Shown in pieces: positions 13,001-22,980 of a stretch of 64,000 bases of DNA (positions within the stretch are counted from its first letter, which is position 1; each line of letters starts with the position of its first letter). The DNA is from Siphonodentalium dalli (Eukaryota > Mollusca > Scaphopoda > Gadilida > Siphonodentaliidae). A program made the position numbers and the translations under genes. The stretch lies in NCBI GenBank assembly GCA_032622095.1, contig CP136068.1, forward strand, positions 151,305,151-151,369,150, in the 5' to 3' direction. The notes beneath the pieces are model-generated. The model worked only from the letters and a program-made list of their open reading frames with translations, had not been told where the DNA came from and did no database searches.

Positions 13001-13482
13001 ACGTGGTAAGGTTGCATTAAAATCGCCCATTAAAAGTAGCATACCACGAGGTGATAGCTCGTAGATGAGATCACTTAGATCTGTGAGGCACTTGCAGTAG
13101 TCTTCATCTGAATAATTGGTATTAGGGAGATATACTTGCAATATGAAGATAAACTGATCATATCCTAAGCGGAGTCGGATCCCAATGATCCGCTCGTTAT
13201 CGACTGAGATGCTGGAAGTATTGATTACATGTTTCTTATTAATGAGAAAAGCAACTCCATCACGACAGTAGCTACCACCTGTCTTAGTGACGATGGTTTT
13301 TCCACATTTTGCATAGCTAGTGTATTTATCGTGGATTTCATTCAAAAGATGGAGTTTCCCTTGATCGAGCCAATGCTCTGAAATTCCTACAATATCGTAT
13401 TCTTGGTGATTGAGGAGGTCCAACTAATTACATGTACATCAGTATAGACAATATTGTTATGACTAGTATTGCAACTATCCAT
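10039..13482 (-). pseudogene. LINE ORF2 (endonuclease-reverse transcriptase), frameshifted
   Basis: Likely start is the ATG at 13,482-13,480, overlapping the ORF1 stop. The frame is broken at least four times: near 13,424 (a TAG precedes the endonuclease frame), between 12,588 and 12,536, at a run of G at about 11,866-11,876, and near 10,905. Recognisable parts are the AP endonuclease (GISEHW, LLMGDFNA, SNHRPV) in 12,536-13,423, the connector and first RT motifs in 11,800-12,588, the RT core (DSKKAFDRVWH, GTRQGDVLSPFL, then ADD) in 10,767-11,942, and a C-terminal CxxC...H...C motif in 10,039-10,902. The catalytic box reads TADD rather than the usual F/YADD. Enzyme role: target-primed reverse transcription. 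The lesions make it non-coding today. Confidence 0.85.
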
Positions 13483-14887
13483 GATTACTGTATGTTATAG
13501 AGTTTTTGTATTGTCCGCCATGGTTTCTCCGTGGTCGGCAGTAGACACCCTTCGGCCAAAATGAAGGGGTGGCGATATTGTCACAATCACAGGCTGGAAT
13601 CGTTATTTTGGCTGACAAGTAACCAGGGTTCTTACTGCTAATCACCTTTACGTACGAAGGAATGATGTATCGTCTCTTCAGGTAGTCGCGTATCATCTTT
13701 TGTGAGTCCTGAGGTCCAACTCCGCCCAAATAAAAGCTGCGATCCTCAGGTGGTGCATTTTGATTGGCGAACGCGCTATTTGTAACACTTGAATTAAAAG
13801 GATGGCCAAGCTCGTATGATTCATTTGTCGACACTGGAATAGAGTGTAGTGACAGATGACCATCCACTTGTTGAAGCGATGGTTGACCCGATACTCTGTC
13901 GATGGGTCTTCTGTCATGTTGAGCGGCTGGGAGATTCATTTCAGCTGGGGTACTCGTATTATCACCACATTTGGAAGACATCTCTAGATTCAGTAACCTA
14001 GATTCATACACATCGATTAGCGTTTGAAACAACTGCTCGAAGTAATCGGTCATATTATCGAAGTTTGCGTTGGTGGCTTCAATATCACGTCTGAGTGAAG
14101 AATTGAGTGATTTTATGCTGACATCTGTGGACTCCTCCACTCCCGCGATAGATGTGCTCAGGTCTGTTAGACGATTGAGCGTGGTCTTGCACACAAAGTC
14201 AGTAGATCCTATCGCTTTCTCGATATCATCGAGCTTGAAAGAAGCGATTTGGGAAGAGTTCATATTACTGGAACTGGTGGCTTGCAATTGCTTGAGCTCT
14301 TCGATAGACTGTTTGTTGGATTCTGATTGAACAAATGCAAGTATAGCATCCGATTTCGCAGACAACACATCAGACCTCAGGGACGAAACTGCATCTTTGA
14401 GTTCGGCAACTGCTGATTCAATTGAGCTGAATCCAGAACTCAGTCTACCGCCTGGTTCCTCAACTGTAGCAGATAATCTGTGAATATCTGCTTTCATCAT
14501 CGTGATTGAAGAGTTCACATCGATGATCATGTCCTGGAGACACACTGATCCGCATGCACACTGTGTGTGTGGAGGCTGTGACTGTTGGGACTGCATATTA
14601 TGTTCATCTGTAGAAAGAGGCGTGAGTACATCTTTTATTTCTCCGAAGGATCCTCCACTGACAAATAGAACTATTTGGTAGACATCACCAGCCAATTTCC
14701 TATCTAGAGGGACTCCGCCTGTTCGCTGATACCTTTGCTTCAGGTCATAGGCTGATAGTTCGGACAGGTCCGGGTTACTCTGGGCATCGTTGAAAACGTT
14801 TCTCCTGATAGTTTTGAGAAGTGAGATGTTATGGCAAGTACTGAGTAGCAGTCCACAGATAAATTTGTCTTTAGGGAGACTTATCAA
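13475..14887 (-). CDS. LINE ORF1 protein (470 aa)
   Basis: Open along its whole length. Residues about 115-310 are rich in heptad-like Leu/Ile/Ser/Asp/Lys patterns (for example SAVAELKDAVSSLRSDVLSA), which suggests a coiled coil, the usual trimerisation element of LINE ORF1 proteins that bind RNA. A Cys-rich patch CACGSVC lies just before it. No CCHC knuckle of retroviral type is visible. The C-terminal part (about 385-470) could hold the nucleic-acid-binding fold. The stop codon overlaps the start of ORF2 in ATGGATAG, which suggests coupled or reinitiated translation. Identity as ORF1 rests on position and coiled-coil character. Confidence 0.75.
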   Translation of the reverse strand: MISLPKDKFICGLLLSTCHNISLLKTIRRNVFNDAQSNPDLSELSAYDLKQRYQRTGGVPLDRKLAGDVYQIVLFVSGGSFGEIKDVLTPLSTDEHNMQSQQSQPPHTQCACGSVCLQDMIIDVNSSITMMKADIHRLSATVEEPGGRLSSGFSSIESAVAELKDAVSSLRSDVLSAKSDAILAFVQSESNKQSIEELKQLQATSSSNMNSSQIASFKLDDIEKAIGSTDFVCKTTLNRLTDLSTSIAGVEESTDVSIKSLNSSLRRDIEATNANFDNMTDYFEQLFQTLIDVYESRLLNLEMSSKCGDNTSTPAEMNLPAAQHDRRPIDRVSGQPSLQQVDGHLSLHSIPVSTNESYELGHPFNSSVTNSAFANQNAPPEDRSFYLGGVGPQDSQKMIRDYLKRRYIIPSYVKVISSKNPGYLSAKITIPACDCDNIATPSFWPKGVYCRPRRNHGGQYKNSITYSNHG

Positions 14888-15827
14888 AGTAATTAGGTCG
14901 GAGAGGGCTACATTTCGACCGGATCCAATTTGTGGAGTTGTACACTCGAAGTCGATGCTTGAGTCAGGTCCAGGTCGGGGTGCGACGTCTTCAACACCCT
15001 GAACTCTTTGTCGCCGATTGTAGTGACGTTTGGTGACAACATGTCTGAAAGGCGTTCGCGCACTGCGGGTTAATTAGTTCACACCAACAAGCCAGACACA
15101 AACACTCGCTATCAGGTCATAGTATTATCGAATTACTCAACCGTGAAATTTTCCCACGGCCAGAGCTCTAATAGAGTAGGTGTATGTGTTCGACATGAGT
15201 ACAGTTCACTAATAATTATGGACAATATGGCGACATAAACAAAGGAAATGGATGGTCTCAATGAATATGGACGGCGCGAAACAGAAATATCATCAAACAG
15301 TCGATCTGAGAATTTTTTCAACAGCACAATAGTCCCAGTTGATGCGGCATCACAAGCGTTCTTCTGAGAATATATTTTGATGATCTGAACATTGTATTAA
15401 TTTATTGTTTATACCTAAAAACTCGGAGCAAAAATAATAAACACTCTCTCTTAAGGACGATAACTCATTTGCCTGTTTACTTTGATTTTTGTTTTCTTTT
15501 GGTGAAGGAAGGGGGGGGGTGTAAACTACCGCATGCACGTACATGTATGCGAGTTTATGCAGCTGAGGTTCACAGATGGTGATTGATCGATCAGACCAAC
15601 GTTATCGACAAAGAACCTCGGGGAATGCACAGTCATTTAAACTGAAAACACAAACTCTTGAGGCTCATTCGTTTCTCGCGCCTTTTTTTCTTCATACAGG
15701 TGAACCACACGTTACGAGTCATAAAGTGGACTTCCTTACTAAATTTGATACGTGCAAGTGAATTACCCAATCCGAACAACTCAAATAAGACAGATGCGTC
15801 GAGAAAAACCGGGGTACAAAAAGTTGT

Positions 15828-15909
15828 TGGCAGCGGTGGTATTCGAACCCACGCCTCCGAAGAGACTGGTGCCTTAAACCAGCGCCTTAGACCACTCGGC
15901 CACGCTACC
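15828..15909 (-). tRNA. Chimeric tRNA-Leu(AAG), AAG/TAG recombinant
   Basis: The 3' half and 3' flank (AACAACTTTTTG) are of the AAG type, while the 5' half has the TAG-type D arm (GAGTGG) and the 5' flank is the spacer that normally precedes TAG genes. The anticodon is AAG. The crossover therefore lies inside the tRNA, between D arm and anticodon loop. One T-stem mismatch (ACCAC for CCCAC) is also present. Still 82 nt with A and B boxes, so possibly transcribed. Confidence 0.9.
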
Positions 15910-16521
15910 AGACGATAAGTTTGCAACACACTGTCCCAAAACCATTGAGAAATGATTCCAGACAGTAATTTACTTACTTCCTTCGTTTCTACGCCCAAAT
16001 CTTGGACGAGACGTTACTACCATGTTGTGATCTTGTGCCTATTATAAAGCGTTATAAATGCAAAATACGCTCTTTTTCGATAACATATAAGGATTCAATC
16101 AGGCAGCAACGCTCTTTAATGTTTTTGCCCAATTTCAAAGTCACTCCCACACAGTTGCGCATGGTTTGCCTGTTTACTTTGATTTTTGTTTTCTTTTGGT
16201 GAAGGAAGGGTGGTGTAAACTACCGCATGCACGTACATGTATGCGAGTTTATGCAGCTGAGGTTCACAGATGGTGATTGATCGATCAGACCAACGTTATC
16301 GACAAAGAGCCTCGGGGAATGCACAGTCATTTAAACTGAAAACACAAACTCTTGAGGCTCATTCGTTTCTCGCGCCTTTTTTTCTTCATACAGGTGAACC
16401 ACACGTTACGAGTCATAAAGTGGACTTCCTTACTAAATTTGATACGTGCAAGTGAATTACCCAATCCGAACAACTCAAATAAGACAGATGCGTCGAGAAA
16501 AACCGGGGTACAAAAATTTGT

Positions 16522-16603
16522 TGGCAGCGGTGGGATTCGAACCCACGCCTCCGAAGAGACTGGTGCCTTAAACCAGCGCCTTAGACCGCTCGGCCACGCT
16601 ACC
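16522..16603 (-). tRNA. tRNA-Leu(AAG)
   Basis: All stems paired, T32, anticodon AAG. The downstream terminator tract reads AAATTTTTG on the minus strand, so one base differs from other copies, but a T5 run remains. Confidence 0.95.
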
Positions 16604-17057
16604 CGATGAATTGATTTGGCAGCGCATGGTCGTTAAGTCCCGACTGACGGTTTCAGTCCAAACATATCAAACTTGTCGATGCGTCCGCGACGCAAATGTA
16701 TTTTTGTGGACATTAATATATTTTGAGTTCGTTCTGGAGTGAGCGAATGGCGCCAGAAAGGAGAGAGACATGCTGTCCCTACCTGATGGTCTACAATTGT
16801 GAGCAGAAAGTGCACAATTGTTTCATTTTTCCCAAGGAGCAAAAATAGACAAACGGCGAGATTTACATCACCCACTCGGTGGCAGATAGACGCGCACAAC
16901 AGAGTCTGCATTTGCGAGCATCTCGACCAAGATCCTGAGTGAGCAAAATTGGCGAGAAAATAAAGATTCCTGTTGACCGTTCGTTTGAGGGGATGTCACC
17001 TTGTTGCCGCGCGGCAGTTGCTTCGAAAAAAACGAAGAATTTTTTTTTTTTACTTTT

Positions 17058-17139
17058 TGGCGGCGGTTGGATTCGAACCCACGCCTCCGCAGAGACTGGT
17101 GCTTAAAATCAGCGCCTTAGACCACTCGGCCACGCTACC
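17058..17139 (-). tRNA. Degenerate tRNA-Leu with TAA anticodon
   Basis: Lies at a TAG-gene position but the loop reads TTTAAGC, giving anticodon TAA. The anticodon stem is CTGAT/ACCAG (one mismatch), the T stem is GTGGG/CCAAC (one mismatch), and the acceptor end reads CGCCGCC. TAA still decodes a leucine codon, but the accumulated stem lesions suggest a decaying pseudogene rather than a new isoacceptor. Confidence 0.7.
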
Positions 17140-17770
17140 AGACGATAAGTTTGCAACACACTGTCCCAAAACCATTGAGACATGATTCCAGACAGTAATT
17201 TACTTACTTCCTTCGTTTCTACGCCCAAATCTTGCACGAGACGAGACGTTACTACAATGCTGTGATCTTGTGCCTATTATAAACCATACCAATGCAAGCG
17301 TTATAAATGCAAAAAACGCTCTTTTTCGATACCATATAAGGATTCAATCAGGCAGCAACGCTCTTTAATGTTTTTGCCCAATTTCAAAGTCACTCCCACA
17401 CAGTTGCGCTTGGTTTGCCTATTTACTTTGATTTTTGTTTTCTTTTGGTGAAGGAAGGGTGGTGTAAACTACCGCATGCACGTACATGTATGCGAGTTTA
17501 TGCAGCTGAGGTTCACAGATGGTGATTGATCGATCAGACCAACGTTATCGACAAAGAGCCTCGGGGAATGCACAGTCATTTAAACTGAAAACACAAACTC
17601 TTGAGGCTCATTCGTTTCTCGCGCCTTTTTTTCTTCATACAGGTGAACCACACGTTACGAGTCATAAAGTGGACTTCCTTACTAAATTTGGTACGTGCAA
17701 GTGAATTACCCAATCCGAACAACTCAAATAAGACAGATGCGTCGAGAAAACCCGGGGTACAAAAAGTTGT

Positions 17771-17852
17771 TGGCAGCGGTGGGATTCGAACCCACGCCTC
17801 CGAAGAGACAGGTGCCTTAAACCAGCGCCTTAGACCGCTCGGCCACGCTACC
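17771..17852 (-). tRNA. tRNA-Leu(AAG)
   Basis: AAG anticodon, T32. The 3' anticodon stem reads ACCTG instead of ACCAG, one mismatch at the base of the stem. Confidence 0.9.
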
Positions 17853-18292
17853 CGATGAATTGATTTGGCAGCGCATGGTCGTTAAGTCCCGACTGACGGT
17901 TTCAGTCCAAACATATCAAACTTGTCGATGCGTCCGCGACGCAAATGTATTTTTGTGGACATTAATATATTTTGAGTTCGTTCTGGAGTGAGCGAATGGC
18001 GCCAGAAAGGAGAGTGACATGCTGTCCCTTCTTGATGGTCTACAATTGTGAGCAGAAAGTGCACAATTGTTTCATTTTCCCAAGGAGCAAAAATAGACAA
18101 ACGGCGAGATTTACATCACCCACTCGGTGGCAGATAGACGCGCGCAACGGAGTCTGCATTTGCGAGCATCTCGACCAAGATCCTGAGTGAGCAAAATTGG
18201 CGAGAAAATAAAGATTCCTGTTGACCGTTCGTTTGAGGGGATGTCACCTTGTTGCCGCGCGGCAGTTGCTTCGAGAAAAACGAAGCAAAAAA

Positions 18293-18362
18293 GATTCGAA
18301 CACACGCCTCCGAAGAGACTGGTGCCTAAAACCAGCGCCTTAGACCACTCGGCCACGCTACC
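18293..18362 (-). pseudogene. tRNA-Leu(TAG), 3'-truncated
   Basis: The 5' two thirds match the TAG gene, including the anticodon. The acceptor 3' strand, part of the T stem and the terminator spacer are deleted: the plus strand runs from GAAGCAAAAAA straight into GATTCGAACAC. Cannot form an acceptor stem. Confidence 0.9.
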
Positions 18363-18796
18363 AGACGATAAGTTTGCAACACACTGTCCCAAAACCATTG
18401 AGAAATGATTCCAGACAGTAATTTACTTACTTCCTTCGTTTCTACGCCCAAATCTTGGACGAGACGTTACTACCATGTTGTGATCTTGTGCCTATTATAA
18501 AGCGTTTTCAATGCAAAATACGCTCTTTTTCGATACCATATAAGGATTCAATCAGGCAGCAACGCTCTTTAATGTTTTTGCCCAATTTCAAAGTCACTCC
18601 CACACAGTTGCGCATGGTTTGCCTGTTTACTTTGATTTTTGTTTTCTTTTGGTGAAGGAAGGGGGGTGTAAAACTACCGCATACACATACATGTATGCGA
18701 GTTTATGCAGCTGAGGTTCACAGATGGTGATTGATCGATCAGACCAACGTTATCGACAAAGATCCTCGGGGAATGCACAGTCATTTAAACTGAAAT

Positions 18797-18828
18797 CGGA
18801 GGCGTGGGTTCGAATCCGACAGCTGCCA
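18797..18828 (+). pseudogene. tRNA-Leu 3' fragment at inversion junction
   Basis: Only the variable arm 3' side, T arm and acceptor 3' strand (CGGAGGCGTGGG...GCTGCCA) remain. The flank that follows is of TAG type. The breakpoint of the inversion lies inside the tRNA gene. Confidence 0.85.
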
Positions 18829-19278
18829 AAAGTAAATCTTTTTTGCTTCGTTTTTCTCGAAGCAACTGCCGCGCGGCAACAAGGTGACATCCCCTCAAAC
18901 GAACGGTCAACAGAAATCTTTATTTTCTCGCCAATTTTGCTCACTCAGGATCTTGGTCGAGATGCTCGCAAATTCAGACTCCGTTGCGCGCGTCTATCTG
19001 CCACCGAGTGGGTGATATAAATCTCGCCGTTTGTCTATTTTTGCTCCTTGGGAAAATGAAACAATTGTGCACTTTCTGCTCACAATTGTAGACCATCAAG
19101 AAGGGACAGCATGTCTCTCTCCTTTCTGGCGCTATTCGCTCACTCCAGAACGAACACAAAATATATTAATGTCCACAAAAATACATTTGCGTCGCGGACG
19201 CATCGACAAGTTTGATATGTTTGGACTGAAACCGTCAGTCGGGACTTAACGACCATGCGCTGCCAAATTAATTCATCG

Positions 19279-19360
19279 GGTAGCGTGGCCGAGCGGTCTA
19301 AGGCGCTGGTTTAAGGCACCAGTCTCTTCGGAGGCGTGGGTTCGAATCCCACCGCTGCCA
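19279..19360 (+). tRNA. tRNA-Leu(AAG)
   Basis: All stems paired, loop TTAAGGC, anticodon AAG, plus strand. Followed by ACAACTTTTTG, a T5 terminator. Confidence 0.96.
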
Positions 19361-19971
19361 ACAACTTTTTGCACCCAAGTTTTTCTCGACGCATCTGTCT
19401 TATTTGAGTTGTTCGGATTGGGTAATTCACTTGCACGTATCAAATTTAGTAAGGAAGTCCACTTTATGACTCGTAACGTGTGGTTCACCTGTATGAAGAA
19501 AAAAAGGCGCGAGAAACGAATGAGCCTCAAGAGTTTGTGTTTTCAGTTTAAATGACTGTGCATTCCCCGAGGCTCTTTGTCGATAACGTTGGTCTGATCG
19601 ATCAATCACCATCTGTGAACCTCAGCTGCATAAACTCGCATACATGTATGTGCATGCGGTAGTTTACACCCCCTTCCTTCACCAAAAGAAAACAAAAATC
19701 AAAGTAAACAGGCAAACCATGCGCAACTGTGTGGGAGTGACTTTGAAATTGGGCAAAAACATTAAAGAGCGTTGCTGCCTGATTGAATCCTTATATGGTA
19801 TCGAAAAAGAGCGTATTTTGCATTTATAACGCTTTATAATAGGCACAAGATCACAACATGGTAGTAACGTCTCGTCCAAGATTTGGGCGTAGAAACGAAG
19901 GAAGTAAGTAAATTACTGTCTGGAATCATTTCTCAATGGTTTTGGGACAGTGTGTTGCAAACTTATCGTCT

Positions 19972-20052
19972 GGTAGCGTGGCCGATGGTCTAAGGCGCTG
20001 GTTTTAGGCACCAGTCTCTTCGGAGGCGTGGGTTCGAATCCCACCGCTGCCA
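19972..20052 (+). tRNA. tRNA-Leu(TAG), 1-nt D-arm deletion
   Basis: Anticodon TAG and paired stems, but 81 nt: the D arm has GCCGATGGTC where other copies have GCCGAGTGGTC. The loss falls in the A box (internal Pol III promoter), so transcription may be weakened. Confidence 0.85.
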
Positions 20053-20434
20053 AAAAGTAAATCTTTTTGGCTTCGTTTTTCTCGAAGCAACTGCCGCGCG
20101 GCAACAAGGTGACATCCCCTCAAACGAACGGTCAACAGGAATCTTTATTTTCTCGCCAATTTTGCTCACTCAGGATCTTGGTCGAGATGCTCGCAAATTC
20201 AGACTCCGTTGCGCGCGTCTATCTGCCACCGAGTGGGTGATGTAAATCTCGCCGTTTGTCTATTTTTACTCCTTGGGAAAATGAAACAATTGTGCACTTT
20301 CTGCTCACAATTGTAGACCATCAAAAAGGGACAGCATGTCTCTCTCCTTTCTGGCGCCATTCGCTCACTCCAGAACGAACACAAAATATATTAATGTCCA
20401 CAAAAATACATTTGCGTCGCGGACGCATCGACAA

Positions 20435-22980
20435 CCAGGATTGCAACAAAGCCTACAATTCTTTCCACGAAACATTAACAAACATTTACAATAATAATTT
20501 TCCAAACATCAGAAAGAAAATCAAACCTTCTAATCATTGCAATCCATGGATAGCAGCAGGTATACTGAATTCCATTAGAAGAAAGAATAAACTATATAAA
20601 ATATTCATTAAGAACAGAACATACTATAATAATGATCGATACAAGAAGTATAGGAATAGACTAAATTTAATTATCCGTACTGCTAAACAACACTATTATC
20701 ATAGGAAATTCCAACAATATGAAGGTAATATCGATGGCACATGGAAACTGATTAAAAACATTCTCAACAAGAAAAAGGGAAGCAAAAATGTAACAGTGTT
20801 CTTTTATGAAAATAAATATATTAATAACAAAGAGGAAATTGCTACCAAATTCAATGAATTCTTCACCAATATTGGACCAACCCTTGCTTCAAAAATTAAA
20901 TCTAACAAGAATCCAGCAGATTACCTTAATCAACCTAAGTGTTCTTCATTCTTTATCCAACCAACAGATGAACTTGAAATCATAGAAATCCTCAAAAATA
21001 TCAGTGCAAAAAAGGCTGCCGGTATTGATGATCTCAAGTGTTCAATATTGAAACATTGTAGCGAATTTATTATTAAACCCATTACACATATATGCAATCT
21101 TTCTCTTGCTAAAGGAATATTTCCAGACCTCATGAAGATAGCAAAAGTTGTACCTATTTTCAAAGCTAAAGACCCAACCACATTAAGTAACTACAGGCCA
21201 GTCTCTGTGCTACCTGTATTTTCCAATATCCTAGAAAAAATGATGTACAACCGACTGAACAAATACTTAACCAAATACAATATGCTATATAGAAGTCAAT
21301 ATGGCTTCAGAAAGAATCACTCAACTATTCTGGCACTAACTGATCTCTTAGAGAAAATTACCCAAGCCCTAGATAATAGAGAACACACCATTGGGGTATT
21401 CCTTGATCTATCAAAGGCATTTGATACAATAAATCATAATATAATGCTAAATAAACTTGAAAACTATGGATGTCGTGGGGTTGCACTGAACTGGTTCCAA
21501 AGCTATTTGACTAATAGAAAACAATCTGTACAATATGAAGGCCACTTGTCTTCACAAACAGACATAATATGTGGAGTCCCACAAGGATCTATACTTGGCC
21601 CTCTACTCTTTCTGATATATATGAACGATCTTCCAAATATTTGTAAGGACCTGAATCTAATATTATTTGCTGATGATACAAATGCATTTTACTCTAATAA
21701 AGATATAAATAAGGCATATGATGTAGTCAACAAAGAAATGGAGACAATGAGCAAATGGTTTCTTGCTAATAAACTATCTCTAAACCTAGAAAAAACTTAT
21801 TACATGATATTTACGAATACAGATCTATGCAAAAAAATAACTGTCCTACCCGAGCTCAAGATCAATGAAAATCAGATACAAAGAGTTAAAAACACTAAAT
21901 TCCTAGGAATTATTATTGAAGAAAATTTATCATGGAATATGCAAGTGGAATCTATTACTAAAAAACTGTCAAAAAATTTAGGAGTCATGAGAAAAATCAG
22001 TGATTTTATACCCAGAGATACAATGAAAACAATCTATTCTGTACTGATTATCCCACATCTCACATATTGTAATGCCATATGGAGTGCAACAACAAAGAAA
22101 AACCTTGAAAATCTTGAAAAAATACAAAACAAAGCTATCGCCACACTATCTTACGCAAAAAAAAGCATACCAGAAATATGCAGGGACCACAATTTGCTAT
22201 TGATGAATGACATTGGAAACATGCAACTAATAAATTTTTTACATGATTTCCATCAAAAGAAACTCCCCAAATCGCTGTCTTCAATATTTACTAATATACA
22301 TGATATCCATAACCACAATACCCGGTTCAAAGCAAATTCAAATCTGTATTGTGAATTCAGAAGAACAAAAAAAGCAAGAAGTGTCATATCAACCAGAGCC
22401 AGATGTCTATGGAATGAACTCCCATGTGACTGTAAGCTTCGCGTAGAAACTAGTGACAAATGTCATAAGTACCTAAAATCACATTTCATTAATAAATACA
22501 CCCCAAATATCAAATAACAATCCAGTTTGTATGTATTCTCTCCCCTATTATATATACTAAGGCAATACCAGCCAGCAGTCCCTTAAGGCAGAGACTGTCC
22601 AGAAGAGGGGGCAGAAATTAATGAACTTCTCTTTATTCTCATAGTATAATCCTCCCTCTCCTGGCCAGCTCTCCCGGTGAGGAACAGGCCAAACAAATTT
22701 ATGCCACTTTTCCTCCATGTGTTACTATTTGTCACTCATCTGAACAACAGTGCAAAAATAATCAACTTGTCTATAACCTTAACCAATTCCTCAACCAAAT
22801 CAAGCAGTATTCACACCCATATTTCATTGATCACCTTAAATACTGGTATTCCCCACATTATTGAAAATTGCAAGACGATCGCGCAGGTCTCAGCATAAAG
22901 ACATCACGATAATCATATTGGCTACCAGATAAAGCATAACAACTAAAAAAAAAATGACTATAATCACCATCTCACAACCC
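20435..22980 (+). mobile_element. 5'-truncated LINE in tRNA array
   Basis: Starts directly downstream of the endonuclease domain of an APE-type LINE and runs through the complete RT region and a 460-bp 3' UTR. The array resumes with CGACCATGCGC at about 22,980, so about 40 bp of array sequence present in the intact unit at 19,210-19,249 is missing at the insertion site. ACAACC occurs at both junctions (20,431 and 22,974). Truncation plus target deletion is typical of LINE integration. It belongs to a different family from the element at 9,740: AT-rich, FADD active site, no sequence resemblance. Confidence 0.88.
20436..22517 (+). CDS. LINE reverse transcriptase, partial ORF2 (693 aa), open frame
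   Basis: Open frame fused at its 5' end to array sequence, with no native start. The N-terminal 230 residues are the Lys/Asn-rich connector between endonuclease and RT. RT motifs in order: KVVPIFKAKDP and NYRPVSVLP (about residues 245-270), YGFRKNHST, FLDLSKAFDTINH, GVPQGSILGPLLFLIYMNDL, LFADDTN (catalytic Asp pair), and KFLGIIIEENLSW (thumb). The C-terminal part lacks an obvious zinc finger. The motif set fits the CR1/L2/Jockey assemblage. There is no stop or frameshift over 2 kb, so the insertion is fairly recent, though the copy cannot mobilise alone without its endonuclease. Confidence 0.88.
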   Translation, partial: QDCNKAYNSFHETLTNIYNNNFPNIRKKIKPSNHCNPWIAAGILNSIRRKNKLYKIFIKNRTYYNNDRYKKYRNRLNLIIRTAKQHYYHRKFQQYEGNIDGTWKLIKNILNKKKGSKNVTVFFYENKYINNKEEIATKFNEFFTNIGPTLASKIKSNKNPADYLNQPKCSSFFIQPTDELEIIEILKNISAKKAAGIDDLKCSILKHCSEFIIKPITHICNLSLAKGIFPDLMKIAKVVPIFKAKDPTTLSNYRPVSVLPVFSNILEKMMYNRLNKYLTKYNMLYRSQYGFRKNHSTILALTDLLEKITQALDNREHTIGVFLDLSKAFDTINHNIMLNKLENYGCRGVALNWFQSYLTNRKQSVQYEGHLSSQTDIICGVPQGSILGPLLFLIYMNDLPNICKDLNLILFADDTNAFYSNKDINKAYDVVNKEMETMSKWFLANKLSLNLEKTYYMIFTNTDLCKKITVLPELKINENQIQRVKNTKFLGIIIEENLSWNMQVESITKKLSKNLGVMRKISDFIPRDTMKTIYSVLIIPHLTYCNAIWSATTKKNLENLEKIQNKAIATLSYAKKSIPEICRDHNLLLMNDIGNMQLINFLHDFHQKKLPKSLSSIFTNIHDIHNHNTRFKANSNLYCEFRRTKKARSVISTRARCLWNELPCDCKLRVETSDKCHKYLKSHFINKYTPNIK

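Larger units (their letters stand above)
9740..15467 (-). mobile_element. Non-LTR retrotransposon (LINE), ORF1 plus APE-type ORF2
   Basis: Inserted in the tRNA array, sense strand minus. Order on the minus strand: about 580 bp leader (15,467-14,888), ORF1, an 8-bp overlap, ORF2 with AP-type endonuclease and reverse transcriptase, a C-terminal Cys/His motif, and a 3' end with AATAAAG followed by a CTCTCT tract at 9,740-9,760. The array sequence corresponding to 9,563-9,739 appears again right after the element (from 15,468), so it is bounded by a 177-bp direct repeat. That may be a very long target duplication or the result of recombination. Architecture fits the Jockey/CR1/I-like group of APE LINEs; I cannot place the clade. 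ORF2 is broken, so the copy is probably dead. Confidence 0.9.
15468..18796 (-). repeat. tRNA-Leu array, rearranged units (block 2)
   Basis: The array resumes in the original orientation after the LINE. Units are irregular: the first lacks 533 bp between its two tRNA genes, the next is lengthened by about 19 bp between tRNAs (duplicated GACGAG and an added ACCATACCAATGCAAG stretch near 17,240-17,300), and the last TAG gene has lost its 3' end. This pattern is what unequal exchange at an array margin would leave. Confidence 0.93.
18797..20434 (+). repeat. tRNA-Leu array, inverted block (block 3, left part)
   Basis: From 18,797 the array reads in the opposite orientation. The junction joins TTTAAACTGAAAT of a minus-oriented unit directly to the 3' third of a tRNA in plus orientation. 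The block ends abruptly at 20,434 after CATCGACAA, where a LINE begins. Confidence 0.93.
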
